From assembly GCA_020445205.1 (NCBI GenBank), contig JAGRHA010000200.1, positions 1-32,290 on the forward strand: a stretch of DNA of 32,290 nucleotides. The letters are read 5' to 3'. Below are positions 8,772 to 16,142 of the stretch, piece after piece (position 1 is the stretch's first letter; each line of letters begins with the position of its first letter). Under the pieces are notes generated by a model that was not told where the DNA came from, searched no databases, and saw only the letters and a program-made list of their open reading frames with translations. The DNA comes from Gammaproteobacteria bacterium. Lineage in GTDB: Bacteria > Pseudomonadota > Gammaproteobacteria > Chromatiales > Chromatiaceae. A program made the translations under genes and the position numbers.

Positions 8772-9089
8772 ATGGCAAGTGAAAACTACGGTATCGCCCT
8801 GGGCATGATCGAAACGCGCGGCCTGGTCCCGGCCATCGAGGCGGCCGACGCGATGACCAAGGCGGCAGAGGTGCGACTGATCGGTCGCGAGTTCGTCGGT
8901 GGCGGTTACGTGACCGTGCTGGTGCGCGGCGAGACGGGCGCGGTCAACGCGGCCGTACGTGCCGGCGCCGACGCCTGCGAGCGTGTCGGCGACGGTCTCG
9001 TCGCCGCACACATCATCGCGCGTCCGCACCGCGAAGTTGAGCCGATCCTGCCGACCGGCGGCGCCTCGTCCGCCAAAGCCGCCGCCTGA
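8772..9089 (+). CDS. csoS1: Carboxysome shell hexamer protein CsoS1 (BMC-H), copy 2
   Basis: A 105-residue paralogue of the preceding gene, 46 bp downstream, with ATG 8772 behind GGAG (8761-8764). The BMC domain is the same except for T3S. The C-terminal tail is longer and different ([12 protein letters not shown], then an Ser/Ala/Lys-rich end). Long stretches of the two genes are also nearly identical in DNA, differing mostly at third codon positions. This implies recent duplication or ongoing gene conversion. Both copies probably co-assemble in shell facets. Confidence 0.97.
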   Translation: MASENYGIALGMIETRGLVPAIEAADAMTKAAEVRLIGREFVGGGYVTVLVRGETGAVNAAVRAGADACERVGDGLVAAHIIARPHREVEPILPTGGASSAKAAA

Positions 9090-9110
9090 GCGGCGACGGC
9101 GGACTGACCG

Positions 9111-9569
9111 ATGCTGACCGCACGGGCGGATCAGAGAGTCCTCGGTTACCTGGGCAGGGCGCTCAGCCTGGAACTCTCGGCAGTGCAGCTGTACAGCACC
9201 CAGGCGCGACTCGTCGCGTCCTGGGGGCTGACAGAGGCAGCCGCCCGTCTGCGCAACGAATCGGAAGAGGAACTCGAACACGCCAACCGCATCATCGAAC
9301 GCATGCTCGCCACGGGTGTCGCACCGAGCGCCTCGCAGTTGCGCCCGGTTCGTCTGGCGCGTGACCTGTCGTCACTTTTGCAGATCAATCAGCAGTTCGA
9401 AAGCGAGTTGATCGAGTTGTACAGCAGCGCGGTGAACCACTGCGCACGCATCGGTGATCACGATCATCGGGCATTTTTCGAAGGCCTGCTCGAAGACGAG
9501 CGCTTTCACCATCAGGAACTGCTGAGTTGGCAGGTCAGCCTGCAGCCGGCGCGCACGAGCGCCCGATGA
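9111..9569 (+). CDS. Bacterioferritin-like protein of the carboxysome operon
   Basis: A 152-residue ferritin-like four-helix protein. A di-iron site can be traced: E21, E54 with H57 (ELEH), E99 in FESELIELY, and E130 with H133 (ERFH). Bacterioferritin-related genes of this kind follow csoS1 in many alpha-carboxysome operons; the role is unknown and could be iron or redox handling. It starts at ATG 9111, 21 bp after csoS1, with only a weak ribosome-binding site (GGCGGA), so expression may be low or coupled. It is shorter than storage bacterioferritins at the C-terminus, and no haem-ligand methionine could be assigned. Confidence 0.88.
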   Translation: MLTARADQRVLGYLGRALSLELSAVQLYSTQARLVASWGLTEAAARLRNESEEELEHANRIIERMLATGVAPSASQLRPVRLARDLSSLLQINQQFESELIELYSSAVNHCARIGDHDHRAFFEGLLEDERFHHQELLSWQVSLQPARTSAR

Positions 9570-9611
9570 CGCAAGTTCCATCAGACATCAGTGCATAGCA
9601 GGAGACCGGAA

Positions 9612-9869
9612 ATGACATCTCAATGGCAGGAACGCAACCGCCCCATGCGGCTGGAAAAGCGCTACGAATTCGGTGACTACGAGGCACTTCGTGATTTTCT
9701 CGATGCCGCGGCTGACCTGTCCGAGCGTCAGGGTTACTATCCCGACATGGGCTTCGGCCGCGACTACGTCAACGTCACGATCCATGCCGAAGACGGCGAT
9801 CAGACGATCCTGCCGGCGCAACGCGAGTTCGCCGGTGCACTCGACTTATTGCAGGGCGACGCGGCCTGA
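9612..9869 (+). CDS. acRAF: Alpha-carboxysome RuBisCO assembly factor acRAF (pterin dehydratase-like)
   Basis: An 85-residue protein of the pterin-4a-carbinolamine dehydratase-like fold that assists assembly of form IA RuBisCO. The motifs WQERNRPMRLEKRYEF, LRDFLDAAADLSERQGYYPD and MGFGRDYVNVTI match the acRAF group. The start was put at ATG 9612, preceded by GGAGA (9601-9605). The open frame upstream (from 9591) gives non-conserved residues. It lies between the bacterioferritin-like gene and mcdA in the same operon. Cytosolic, acting on folding or assembly of CbbL. Confidence 0.92.
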   Translation: MTSQWQERNRPMRLEKRYEFGDYEALRDFLDAAADLSERQGYYPDMGFGRDYVNVTIHAEDGDQTILPAQREFAGALDLLQGDAA

Positions 9870-9881
9870 CCGCTCCCCGCC

Positions 9882-10505
9882 ATGACCGTCATCGCGCTGG
9901 CAGGCAACAAGGGGGGGTCAGGCAAGACCACCCTGGCCATCAACCTCGCCGCGGCGCTGGCACGGCGCGGCAAGGTGGTCCTGCTGGACACGGACCCGCA
10001 GGGATCCTGCGTGCACTGGTACAACGCCACGGACGGTGATGCCCCCGTTCAGGTGCACGCGGCGGCCGATGATGTCGACGGCGCCGTGCGCGACAACTGT
10101 GACACGAGCGACTACCTGCTCATCGATTGCCCGCCATCGGTGAACGCCACACAGACGCTCGCGGCATTGTCGCTGGCCGACAAGGTGTTGATCCCGGTGG
10201 TGCCCTCACCGCTGGATATCTGGGCAGGGCTGCATGTCGAGCCGGTGCTACGACAGGTGATGACGCACAACCCTGCACTGCAGGCGATGCTGGTGATCAA
10301 CCAGCTCGAGCCGCAGACACGGTTGTCACAATTGGTCCGCCAGGCCCTCGACGAACTGGGCCTGCCGACCGCGACCACGGCACTGCGGCGGCGCATGGCC
10401 TATCGCCGAGCCATGCTCGAAGGACGCAGCGTGCTCGACATGGGCAAACGCGGCACTGAAGCCGCGCGCGAAATCGAACAACTGATCGCCGAACTGGTGG
10501 ACTGA
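9882..10505 (+). CDS. mcdA: Carboxysome positioning ATPase McdA (ParA family)
   Basis: A 207-residue ParA/MinD-type ATPase with a deviant Walker A box NKGGSGKTT (residues 9-17), signature lysine K10, switch I DTDPQGS (36-42) and Walker B-type LLIDCPPS. McdA binds nucleoid DNA in its ATP dimer form and is released by McdB. The resulting gradients distribute carboxysomes along the cell. It begins 12 bp after acRAF and ends one base before mcdB, the usual pair arrangement. The length is typical of alpha-carboxysome McdA and lacks a DNA-binding N-terminal extension of plasmid ParA. Confidence 0.93.
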   Translation: MTVIALAGNKGGSGKTTLAINLAAALARRGKVVLLDTDPQGSCVHWYNATDGDAPVQVHAAADDVDGAVRDNCDTSDYLLIDCPPSVNATQTLAALSLADKVLIPVVPSPLDIWAGLHVEPVLRQVMTHNPALQAMLVINQLEPQTRLSQLVRQALDELGLPTATTALRRRMAYRRAMLEGRSVLDMGKRGTEAAREIEQLIAELVD

Positions 10506-10506
10506 C

Positions 10507-10713
10507 ATGACCGGTAAAGACAAGACAGAGGACCAGCTGCTCTCGAGCATCCGCAAGAACAAGCCTGCGGCCGCGCCCTCGCCTGCGCCCAGAGCGCCGG
10601 CGAAGAAGACGACGGCACGCAAGACCACCGCCGCGCGGACGACGCCAAAGACCGCTGCCGAGCCGTCTGCGGATGCGTCCTACTCGTCGGGGCGGCGCGT
10701 CTGGCCGGACTGA
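10507..10713 (+). CDS. mcdB: Carboxysome adaptor McdB
   Basis: A 68-residue, low-complexity protein, rich in Lys, Ala, Thr and Pro, ending in SSGRRVWPD with the single Trp near the C-terminus, a hallmark of alpha-McdB. McdB coats carboxysomes and stimulates McdA ATPase activity. The N-terminal DKTEDQLLSSIRKNK stretch could be the McdA contact (inference). It follows mcdA after one base. Assignment rests on the mcdA neighbour, disorder and C-terminal motif, since overall sequence conservation is low. Confidence 0.9.
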   Translation: MTGKDKTEDQLLSSIRKNKPAAAPSPAPRAPAKKTTARKTTAARTTPKTAAEPSADASYSSGRRVWPD

Positions 10714-10836
10714 ATGCCGGCACCGAATCCCCGCTAATCGTGCGTTTGTCCGCTGCACTGTCAGCAGGCAAATTGGCCGGGGTACACGACAGAGACACAG
10801 AGCGGATGCCAACAACAGGCCCCGGGAGAAAGCAGC

Positions 10837-11880
10837 ATGCCGTACAGTGAGCCCAGTTACACGCCGCCGGCAGCGATGCCGGAGTTCCTGATCCGCCATA
10901 CCACGCTGCGGCAGTTGCAGATCTTCGAGGCGATCGTGCGGCTCGGCAGCTTCACCCGCGCCGCCGAAGAACTCTTCCTGACCCAGCCGACCGTATCGAT
11001 GCAGACCAAGAAGCTGGCCGATGCCATGGGTTTGCCGCTGTTCGAACAGATCGGGCGCAATGTGCGCCCCACCGAAGCCGGTCTCGAACTGTACGAATCG
11101 TGTCGTCGCATCTTCGAGAACCTGGCCAACCTGGAAATGAAGATGTCCGACCTCAAGGGCATCCGCCGTGGCCGTTTGCGTCTGGGCGTGATCACCACGG
11201 CGAAGTACTTCGCACCCGAGATCCTTGGCGAGTTCTGCCAGGCCTACCCCGGCATCGAGGCCGCACTCAAGGTATCCAACCGCGATCGCATCCTCGAACG
11301 CCTCAGCGCCAACGAAGACGATCTCTACATCATGGGCCAGGCGCCACTCGACCAGTCCGACATCGAGGCTTATCCGTTCTCACCGAATCCGTTGGTCGTG
11401 ATGGCGCCACGCAATCACCCACTGGTGGGACAGAAGAGCATCCCGTTGTCGCGTATCGCCGAGGAGCCGCTGATCCTGCGCGAACCCGGTTCGGGCATCC
11501 GCGATGCCACGCTGCGCCTGTTCGACCAGCATGGACTGCGTCCCAAAGTGCGTATGGAACTGGGCAGCAACGAGGCCATCAAGCATGGCATCGTCGGCGG
11601 GCTTGGCCTGTCCGTGCTGTCGCTGCACACCCTGGCACTCGAAGGTCCCGACGGCCCGGTGGCATTGCTCGATGTCGAAGGTTTCCCGATCATGCGTCAG
11701 TGGTACCTCGTGCACCCCAAGGGTAAAGATCTGTCGCTGGTCGCCAAGGCTTTCCTGGAGTTTGCTCTGGCGTATGAACCCAAGATGCGCGAACACATGC
11801 AGAAGGCGTGGCCGAGCATGACCGAAGTGCTCAAAGCGATGAAGCCATCGGGACCTGCACCGGGGAAGAAAACCGGCTGA
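10837..11880 (+). CDS. cbbR: LysR-type regulator, CbbR-like
   Basis: A 347-residue LysR-type regulator. The winged helix-turn-helix is at about 22-82 (TLRQLQIFEAIVRLGSFTRA, LTQPTVSMQTKKL) and the effector-binding domain follows (LRLGVITTAKYFAPEIL, GSGIRDATL, GIVGGLGLSVLS). CbbR proteins sense Calvin-cycle metabolites and control cbb genes. GGGAGAAAG upstream supports ATG 10837; ATG 10876 is an alternative that would give the more usual family N-terminus. It lies 123 bp after mcdB in the same direction, rather than divergent from cbbL, with no terminator visible between. It may be read from the operon or from its own promoter. A strong terminator follows. Confidence 0.9.
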   Translation: MPYSEPSYTPPAAMPEFLIRHTTLRQLQIFEAIVRLGSFTRAAEELFLTQPTVSMQTKKLADAMGLPLFEQIGRNVRPTEAGLELYESCRRIFENLANLEMKMSDLKGIRRGRLRLGVITTAKYFAPEILGEFCQAYPGIEAALKVSNRDRILERLSANEDDLYIMGQAPLDQSDIEAYPFSPNPLVVMAPRNHPLVGQKSIPLSRIAEEPLILREPGSGIRDATLRLFDQHGLRPKVRMELGSNEAIKHGIVGGLGLSVLSLHTLALEGPDGPVALLDVEGFPIMRQWYLVHPKGKDLSLVAKAFLEFALAYEPKMREHMQKAWPSMTEVLKAMKPSGPAPGKKTG

Positions 11881-11909
11881 CCCTGGCTTGATATTCCGTA
11901 TCCAGATCT

Positions 11910-11934
11910 TGGCCGTTTTGCGGCCATTTTTTTT
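11910..11934 (+). terminator. Intrinsic terminator closing the cbb/cso/cbbR unit
   Basis: TGGCCG (11910-11915), a TTTTG loop and CGGCCA (11921-11926) form a 6-bp GC-rich stem followed by eight T residues (11927-11934). This is the clearest rho-independent terminator in the window, 29 bp after the cbbR stop. Confidence 0.92.
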
Positions 11935-12410
11935 GCCCGCACGGCGCGCACCCACGGCGGCCTGTGAGATGACCGACACGATACCGGCCTGCACAATCAC
12001 GCCACGGCATAGCCAAGTTCCCCGGCACAACGCCTCGCACGACGAGACAGCCGGTGCGGCCTGAAGCCGTCGCTGCCTGCACAACCCGGCAGCTGCGTTA
12101 TCCGTGACCAACGTGACCTACCCCGCAGGGTCGTGATGAAGAATCCCGTCGGCTCGCCCCGGCTCATGCCCCACGCCGCGGGCTACTGGGTTGCACACCG
12201 CGTGCAGAATCGATGCAGCGCCGACAACGGCTCGCGCGACGACAGCGACAGATAGACGCCGTCAGCGATCACATCACCATGCTTGTTGGGCCGCGATTCC
12301 CACCAACGGGCATGTCTTTCCCATGCGTCAATCGACGTGTCCGGCCGCAACGGTATTACGCTATGCTCCCGCTGGATCTAACGGACACGGAACGCCGACA
12401 CTCGCATGCC
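11935..12410. other. Non-coding stretch between cbbR and the peptidase gene
   Basis: No convincing gene; the open frames at 12191-12494 have no recognisable product or ribosome-binding site. The 3' end presumably holds the promoter of the peptidase gene. A TATGCT at 12362-12367 resembles a -10 box, but no clear -35 was found. Confidence 0.4.
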
Positions 12411-12491
12411 ATAGGGCCTCAAGGCCGACGTTCCAATGACGGGGTGGCGCAGGGTGTCAGCAGGTTTGAATCCCTACCAGAGAGGCCCTGT
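12411..12491 (+). promoter_or_regulatory. Possible RNA switch: long-range helix sequestering a ribosome-binding site
   Basis: AGGGCCTC (12413-12420) is perfectly complementary to GAGGCCCT (12482-12489), and the helix can be extended by T12412-G12490 and A12411-T12491, giving about 10 bp that enclose 61 nt. The 3' arm contains AGAGG (12481-12485), the only plausible ribosome-binding site for ATG 12494. The 5' arm can instead pair locally, GGCC (12415-12418)-TCAA-GGCC (12423-12426), which would free the site. The two foldings exclude each other, as in translational riboswitches. No known riboswitch class was recognised. Confidence 0.4.
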
Positions 12492-12493
12492 TG

Positions 12494-13156
12494 ATGAGTT
12501 ACACGACGCAGCGTTGTTCCAAAGGTCATACGCACTGGACCATTAACCAAGTGAAGTCGGATGAATGTGGCATGGCCTGTGTCGGCATTCTGCTCAAGGA
12601 GCACGGCATCAACGTATCGCTGGCCGAACTGCGTCAGGCATCACAGGGATTCGAAGGCGGCTACAGACCCGGCATCGGCGATGTCGTTCGCGGCGATCCG
12701 GCACGGATCCAGGCGCAGCACATGATGGCTGCGATCATGCGTCATGACGAAGGACAGGTCATCACCCAAGCCAGGGCCGGTGAATTCGGCACCCAGTGCT
12801 CGAATCTCGCGGCATTGCTGGGTAAGTACGGCCTGAAGGCCGTCGCCTCATACAACCACGGCGGCGCCAAGAAGGCGATGCGGCAGAAGGCGAAGAAGAC
12901 GCAGTCGAGCATCGCGCTCGTACGCTGGGTGCAGAAGGGTCAGGACGCCGGCGGCCACTTCGTCGTCATCCAGCGCGCCAATACACATCTGTTCAGTCAC
13001 TCCGAGTACTGCATCATGGATCCGATCTACGGTCTCAGCACGCAGACGCTGCCCACCATGCCCGGCCACCCCGGCGGCAATGCACCGCAGTACCATCCGC
13101 CGAACTCGGGTGGCGCCGTCGGCTACCTCATGGGGTGGCATGTCGTCGTGATCTGA
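12494..13156 (+). CDS. C39-like papain-fold cysteine peptidase, stand-alone
   Basis: A 220-residue protein with the papain-type triad order: Q19 (oxyanion) and C25 in NQVKSDECGMACV, H155 in GGHFVVIQ and D176 in IMDPIYG. This pattern fits C39-like or AvrRpt2-like peptidase domains. There is no signal peptide, membrane segment or ABC-transporter fusion, so it is not a typical bacteriocin-processing exporter. Substrate unknown; an effector or toxin role is possible. The start is ATG 12494 (or TTG 12491) with AGAGG inside an inverted-repeat arm. It converges with the TIR-domain gene, 142 bp apart. Its DNA looks native in GC content. Confidence 0.6.
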   Translation: MSYTTQRCSKGHTHWTINQVKSDECGMACVGILLKEHGINVSLAELRQASQGFEGGYRPGIGDVVRGDPARIQAQHMMAAIMRHDEGQVITQARAGEFGTQCSNLAALLGKYGLKAVASYNHGGAKKAMRQKAKKTQSSIALVRWVQKGQDAGGHFVVIQRANTHLFSHSEYCIMDPIYGLSTQTLPTMPGHPGGNAPQYHPPNSGGAVGYLMGWHVVVI

Positions 13157-13298
13157 CACGACAGGGCGCCGTCGCGCGCGCAGTGATGGAGTCTGGGTCA
13201 TGGCCGTCCCATCGCTGCGTGACGTCCGCTACGTAACGACGCAGGTCGTCATCGGTTGGCGACATGGCCTGCCGCAGGGCCTCTGCAAACAGCGCCTT

Positions 13299-14294
13299 TC
13301 AACGCAGCCAGCCATTGCTGCGCAACTGTTCCAACATCCGATCACACGCACCGGGCTCGACCTTGGCGGCACTCAGCAGCAGTTGCTGGGATAGCCCAAG
13401 ATCGTCGCCTTTGGCCTGGATGCCCGTACAGGCGGCACTGAGCAGCGTGCACATCACGGGCGAGTGCTCGAGCTGATCGTAGACCTGCTGGATCTGCTCA
13501 CGCAGTTTTCGCCGCCGGGCGTTGTCGTCCGACCGCGTCGGTATCGCCCCCACGCGCTGCAGCACCCAGACACGACCACCACGGTCCGTACCGCTGATCG
13601 TGCCCTGTTCGCGCCCTGTCGTGTGGATACCGACGACGTCGCGCTGGGTCTGACCGAAGCCGCTCGCCACCGTTTCGAGCGTCAGCATCTGCGTACCGTC
13701 ATCGTAGGACCAATTGCCGTGCACCGGGATGTGCATGCTGAACAGCTCGTGCACGCTGGGATCGGCAAACTGTGCGAGCGCGCCCGCGGCATCGAGACGT
13801 CCCGTTCCTTCGACCTGACCGTTGCGCCGCAGGTCCAGTTCGAACGTCGCCTGGCCCAGTCCGAACGCATCGACGGTGGCGCGCCATCGCCCGGGAAACA
13901 TCTCACCGGCCGGGGGAGAAAAACCCGAGCCCAGAATTGTTTCCAGCAATATGGCGTTGCCGTGCTTCTGGTCCGATGAATCGATGTAAACGAGGTTGGG
14001 AAGGCCTTGTGGCAGTGGCGTACCATCGAGGACGTAAGGCACGATCTTCTTGCGCAACTCGTACGCCAGGTTCCACTCGTTCTGCACCCACTCGGAACGG
14101 GCGGCGTCGCCGGACCAGACGAGCAGGAAGAAGTCGCAGTCGTCAATTCCCTGACGTATGCGTTCAGGCAGATCGTCTCCGGGATAGATCTCTTCCTGAT
14201 CGAAAAACGCCTGCACGCCGTAACGCCCCAACAGGTCACGGATCCTGATGGCTTGGTGCCGGTCACGGTGGCTGTGACTGATGAAGACTTCCAT
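13299..14294 (-). CDS. TIR-domain protein with beta-rich middle and helical C-terminus
   Basis: A 331-residue protein. Residues 1-110 form a TIR domain: EVFISHSHRD at the start, FFDQEEIYPGDDLPERI, FFLLVWSGDAARSEWVQNEW and RKKIVPYVLDGTPLP. E73 in NEWNLA sits where TIR NADases carry their catalytic Glu. Residues about 134-247 look like a small beta-barrel sensor or ligand domain (GRWRATVDAF, DLRRNGQVEGTG, GTISGTDRGGRVWVLQ). Residues 258-331 are helical. Bacterial TIR proteins can be NAD-degrading defence effectors or signalling adaptors; which applies here is open. ATG 14294 has GAGGTG upstream. Convergent with the peptidase gene. Confidence 0.75.
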   Translation of the reverse strand: MEVFISHSHRDRHQAIRIRDLLGRYGVQAFFDQEEIYPGDDLPERIRQGIDDCDFFLLVWSGDAARSEWVQNEWNLAYELRKKIVPYVLDGTPLPQGLPNLVYIDSSDQKHGNAILLETILGSGFSPPAGEMFPGRWRATVDAFGLGQATFELDLRRNGQVEGTGRLDAAGALAQFADPSVHELFSMHIPVHGNWSYDDGTQMLTLETVASGFGQTQRDVVGIHTTGREQGTISGTDRGGRVWVLQRVGAIPTRSDDNARRRKLREQIQQVYDQLEHSPVMCTLLSAACTGIQAKGDDLGLSQQLLLSAAKVEPGACDRMLEQLRSNGWLR

Positions 14295-14541
14295 GCATCA
14301 CCTCGCGGCGAGTGGCGCATTCCGCGCGCTACGGACCGTCCGCATCAAGAACGGTATCTCTCTTTTCTTTAGTTAGTTCAAAGATCGACCGGCAGGATTG
14401 ACACCGATCAAATCTGTCGAAGACGACAGAACGCCACCCCGGCCGATGACCGTCATCGCCCCCGTGCGCACTCGAAACGCATGTGATTGACGCGGTATGC
14501 TGGGCGATCTTCACCTACAACAACAACGCTGCGAGGGACAC

Positions 14542-15111
14542 ATGCAGAAACTTTTGGCCAAATATCGCTTCTACCTGTTCGGTGCGCTGTTGATCCTTGC
14601 GGCCGTCTTGTTGGCGGCCGAGGTGGGGCCGGCGTCACCCGGGTTGTGGCTGGTGATCGTGGTCACGGTGCTGCTGTTGATGTCGGCACGTCGCCCCCGG
14701 TGCGAAGGCTTTGTGAGCTGGAAGCCCGAATACAGCGTCGGCATTTCATCGATCGATGCGCAGCACACCAAGCTGCTCAACCTGATCAACAATCTTCGTG
14801 CAGCCGTGCTGTGTGATACGGGCAAGGATTTCGAACGCGGTGCACTCGAGGACCTGGTCGCCTACACCCAGGAACACCTGAAGTACGAAGAACAGCTCAT
14901 GCGCGAGCACGCGTATTTCGATTACGAGGGCCACAAGGCACAGCACGATCAGATGGTGTCGCAGGTCGACACCTATGTGCGACGCTTCGACGAGCAAGGC
15001 AGCGCGATCCTTCCGGAAGTCGCCGACTACCTGCAACGCTGGCTCATGCAGCACATCCAGGGAACGGACCGCAAACTGTGCGAGTTCCTGCAGACCAAGG
15101 ACATGCAGTAG
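14542..15111 (+). CDS. Membrane-anchored hemerythrin
   Basis: A 189-residue protein with two N-terminal membrane helices (about 9-27 and 34-48) followed by a bacteriohemerythrin domain. The di-iron ligands are complete: H75, H112 and E116, H131 and H135, H171 and D176. Hemerythrins bind O2, acting in sensing, delivery or scavenging. The domain is on the C-terminal side of a two-helix hairpin, so it is probably cytoplasmic. The start at ATG 14542 follows GAGGGA (14533-14538); an in-frame ATG at 14497 lacks a site. No signalling domain is fused, so O2 buffering at the membrane is more likely than chemotaxis (inference). Confidence 0.88.
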   Translation: MQKLLAKYRFYLFGALLILAAVLLAAEVGPASPGLWLVIVVTVLLLMSARRPRCEGFVSWKPEYSVGISSIDAQHTKLLNLINNLRAAVLCDTGKDFERGALEDLVAYTQEHLKYEEQLMREHAYFDYEGHKAQHDQMVSQVDTYVRRFDEQGSAILPEVADYLQRWLMQHIQGTDRKLCEFLQTKDMQ

Positions 15112-15263
15112 CAGCGAAAATCACGTCGAGGTGACGACAGTGGCCGTTTGTCGAAGTGCGTGCGCATCATCGCCGGCAGGCGACGAAGAGCGGATCCTCG
15201 AAACGGCCGTTCGGGTCGGGTCTACGACCTTGCCGACGACGTGGAAAAACCATTCGGCACGCG

Positions 15264-15842
15264 CTAGCGCTTGCCTCTGACACCCAGCGTCGCGATGCCG
15301 AGACCCAGCAGCCAGACGATCGATGGCGCCGGCACTCTCCCGCTGGGTGCCATCGAGGTCAACAACAATGCATCTCCCGTCTCGCCACTGGTCGCGATGG
15401 TGAACGGCATGATCCCGCCAGGCGCAAGCGGGTTACCACAGCTCGAGGTGAATCCGCACCAGTTGAAATCGTCGAAGCCCGCTTGTCCCACCAGCTCGCG
15501 CGTGAGATCCAGCGGCGCGTTCAACACCCATATCCAACCGGACGCCTGCCCCGCGACTTGCTCGAGGTCGGCGAGAGCGAACGTGCCGTTGCCCGTGCCC
15601 GCACCCGACACAGTGAGTGTCCAATCAACAATACCGAGGAACGATGCAAGCACATTCGCCGAGTTGCTCGGCCTGTTTGGAAGCACCGCATCATCGAAAG
15701 CCACTGTTCCGGTCGCAACAGCCGAGTTGCCGAACTGGGCACCCGAGTAGTGAAGATCGAACGTGATGATCGACGCGTTGGATGACGAAGCGAAGAGCGC
15801 CGCTGCGAAGGCAATGCCTAAGCCCCTGACAAGATGATTCAT
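15264..15842 (-). CDS. PEP-CTERM sorted exported protein
   Basis: A 192-residue exported protein. It has a signal peptide at residues 1-23 (cleavage expected after SNA) and a C-terminal PEP-CTERM sorting signal at 170-192: VPAPS, a hydrophobic helix, then a basic VRGKR tail. Such proteins are processed by exosortase and often go to the cell surface or the extracellular polysaccharide matrix. The mature part is small, beta-rich and polar, with two cysteines in WCGFTSSCG. Its function is not recognisable. No exosortase gene lies in the window. A sigma-54-type promoter lies 58 bp upstream. AGGGA in the leader is the probable ribosome-binding site for ATG 15842. Confidence 0.85.
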   Translation of the reverse strand: MNHLVRGLGIAFAAALFASSSNASIITFDLHYSGAQFGNSAVATGTVAFDDAVLPNRPSNSANVLASFLGIVDWTLTVSGAGTGNGTFALADLEQVAGQASGWIWVLNAPLDLTRELVGQAGFDDFNWCGFTSSCGNPLAPGGIMPFTIATSGETGDALLLTSMAPSGRVPAPSIVWLLGLGIATLGVRGKR

Positions 15843-15899
15843 GACGTTGCGATCCCTGCGTTGGCTGGATATGGATGGTGTTGATGCTTGCAGGTGCAG

Positions 15900-15915
15900 G
15901 CAACTCCCGGGCCAA
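15900..15915 (-). promoter_or_regulatory. Sigma-54 (RpoN)-type promoter of the PEP-CTERM gene
   Basis: Read on the minus strand, TTGGCCCGGGAGTTGC carries the GG (15913-15912) and GC (15901-15900) separated by exactly 10 nt, and matches TGGCACG-N4-TTGC in all but one base. Transcription would start near 15888, leaving a leader of about 46 nt. In other bacteria PEP-CTERM genes are often controlled by RpoN with the PrsK/PrsR pair. The rest of the gene-free stretch 15843-16142 shows nothing else clear. Confidence 0.6.
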
Positions 15916-16142
15916 CAAACAATCTATTGATTTCGAAAGGCTTCTTATGCAGACGCACATTGCCCTGTAAAATAAGCTGTCACGCGATGTGTCGACGGCC
16001 GGGCCAACAGGCTCTCGACGCCGGCATTCTCAGCCTCATTCTCAGTGAGCCATTCTGGCACCTTCAGCAGCGTCCCCAATAGGAGACTGCGTCTTCCTGA
16101 GCAATTTCCAACAAATCGCGGTTGGTCAAGGATTCACTGCGA

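Noticed and set aside
12413-12489. tRNA-like sequence (acceptor-like AGGGCCTC/GAGGCCCT and a GGTTTGAATCC T-loop-like motif)
   Set aside because: The T-stem does not pair beyond two bases, the T-arm is not adjacent to the 3' acceptor arm, and no anticodon arm can be drawn. It is not a functional tRNA; the helix fits a leader RNA better.
12191-12494. Short open frames upstream of the peptidase gene
   Set aside because: No ribosome-binding site, no conserved residues, overlapping the likely leader RNA.
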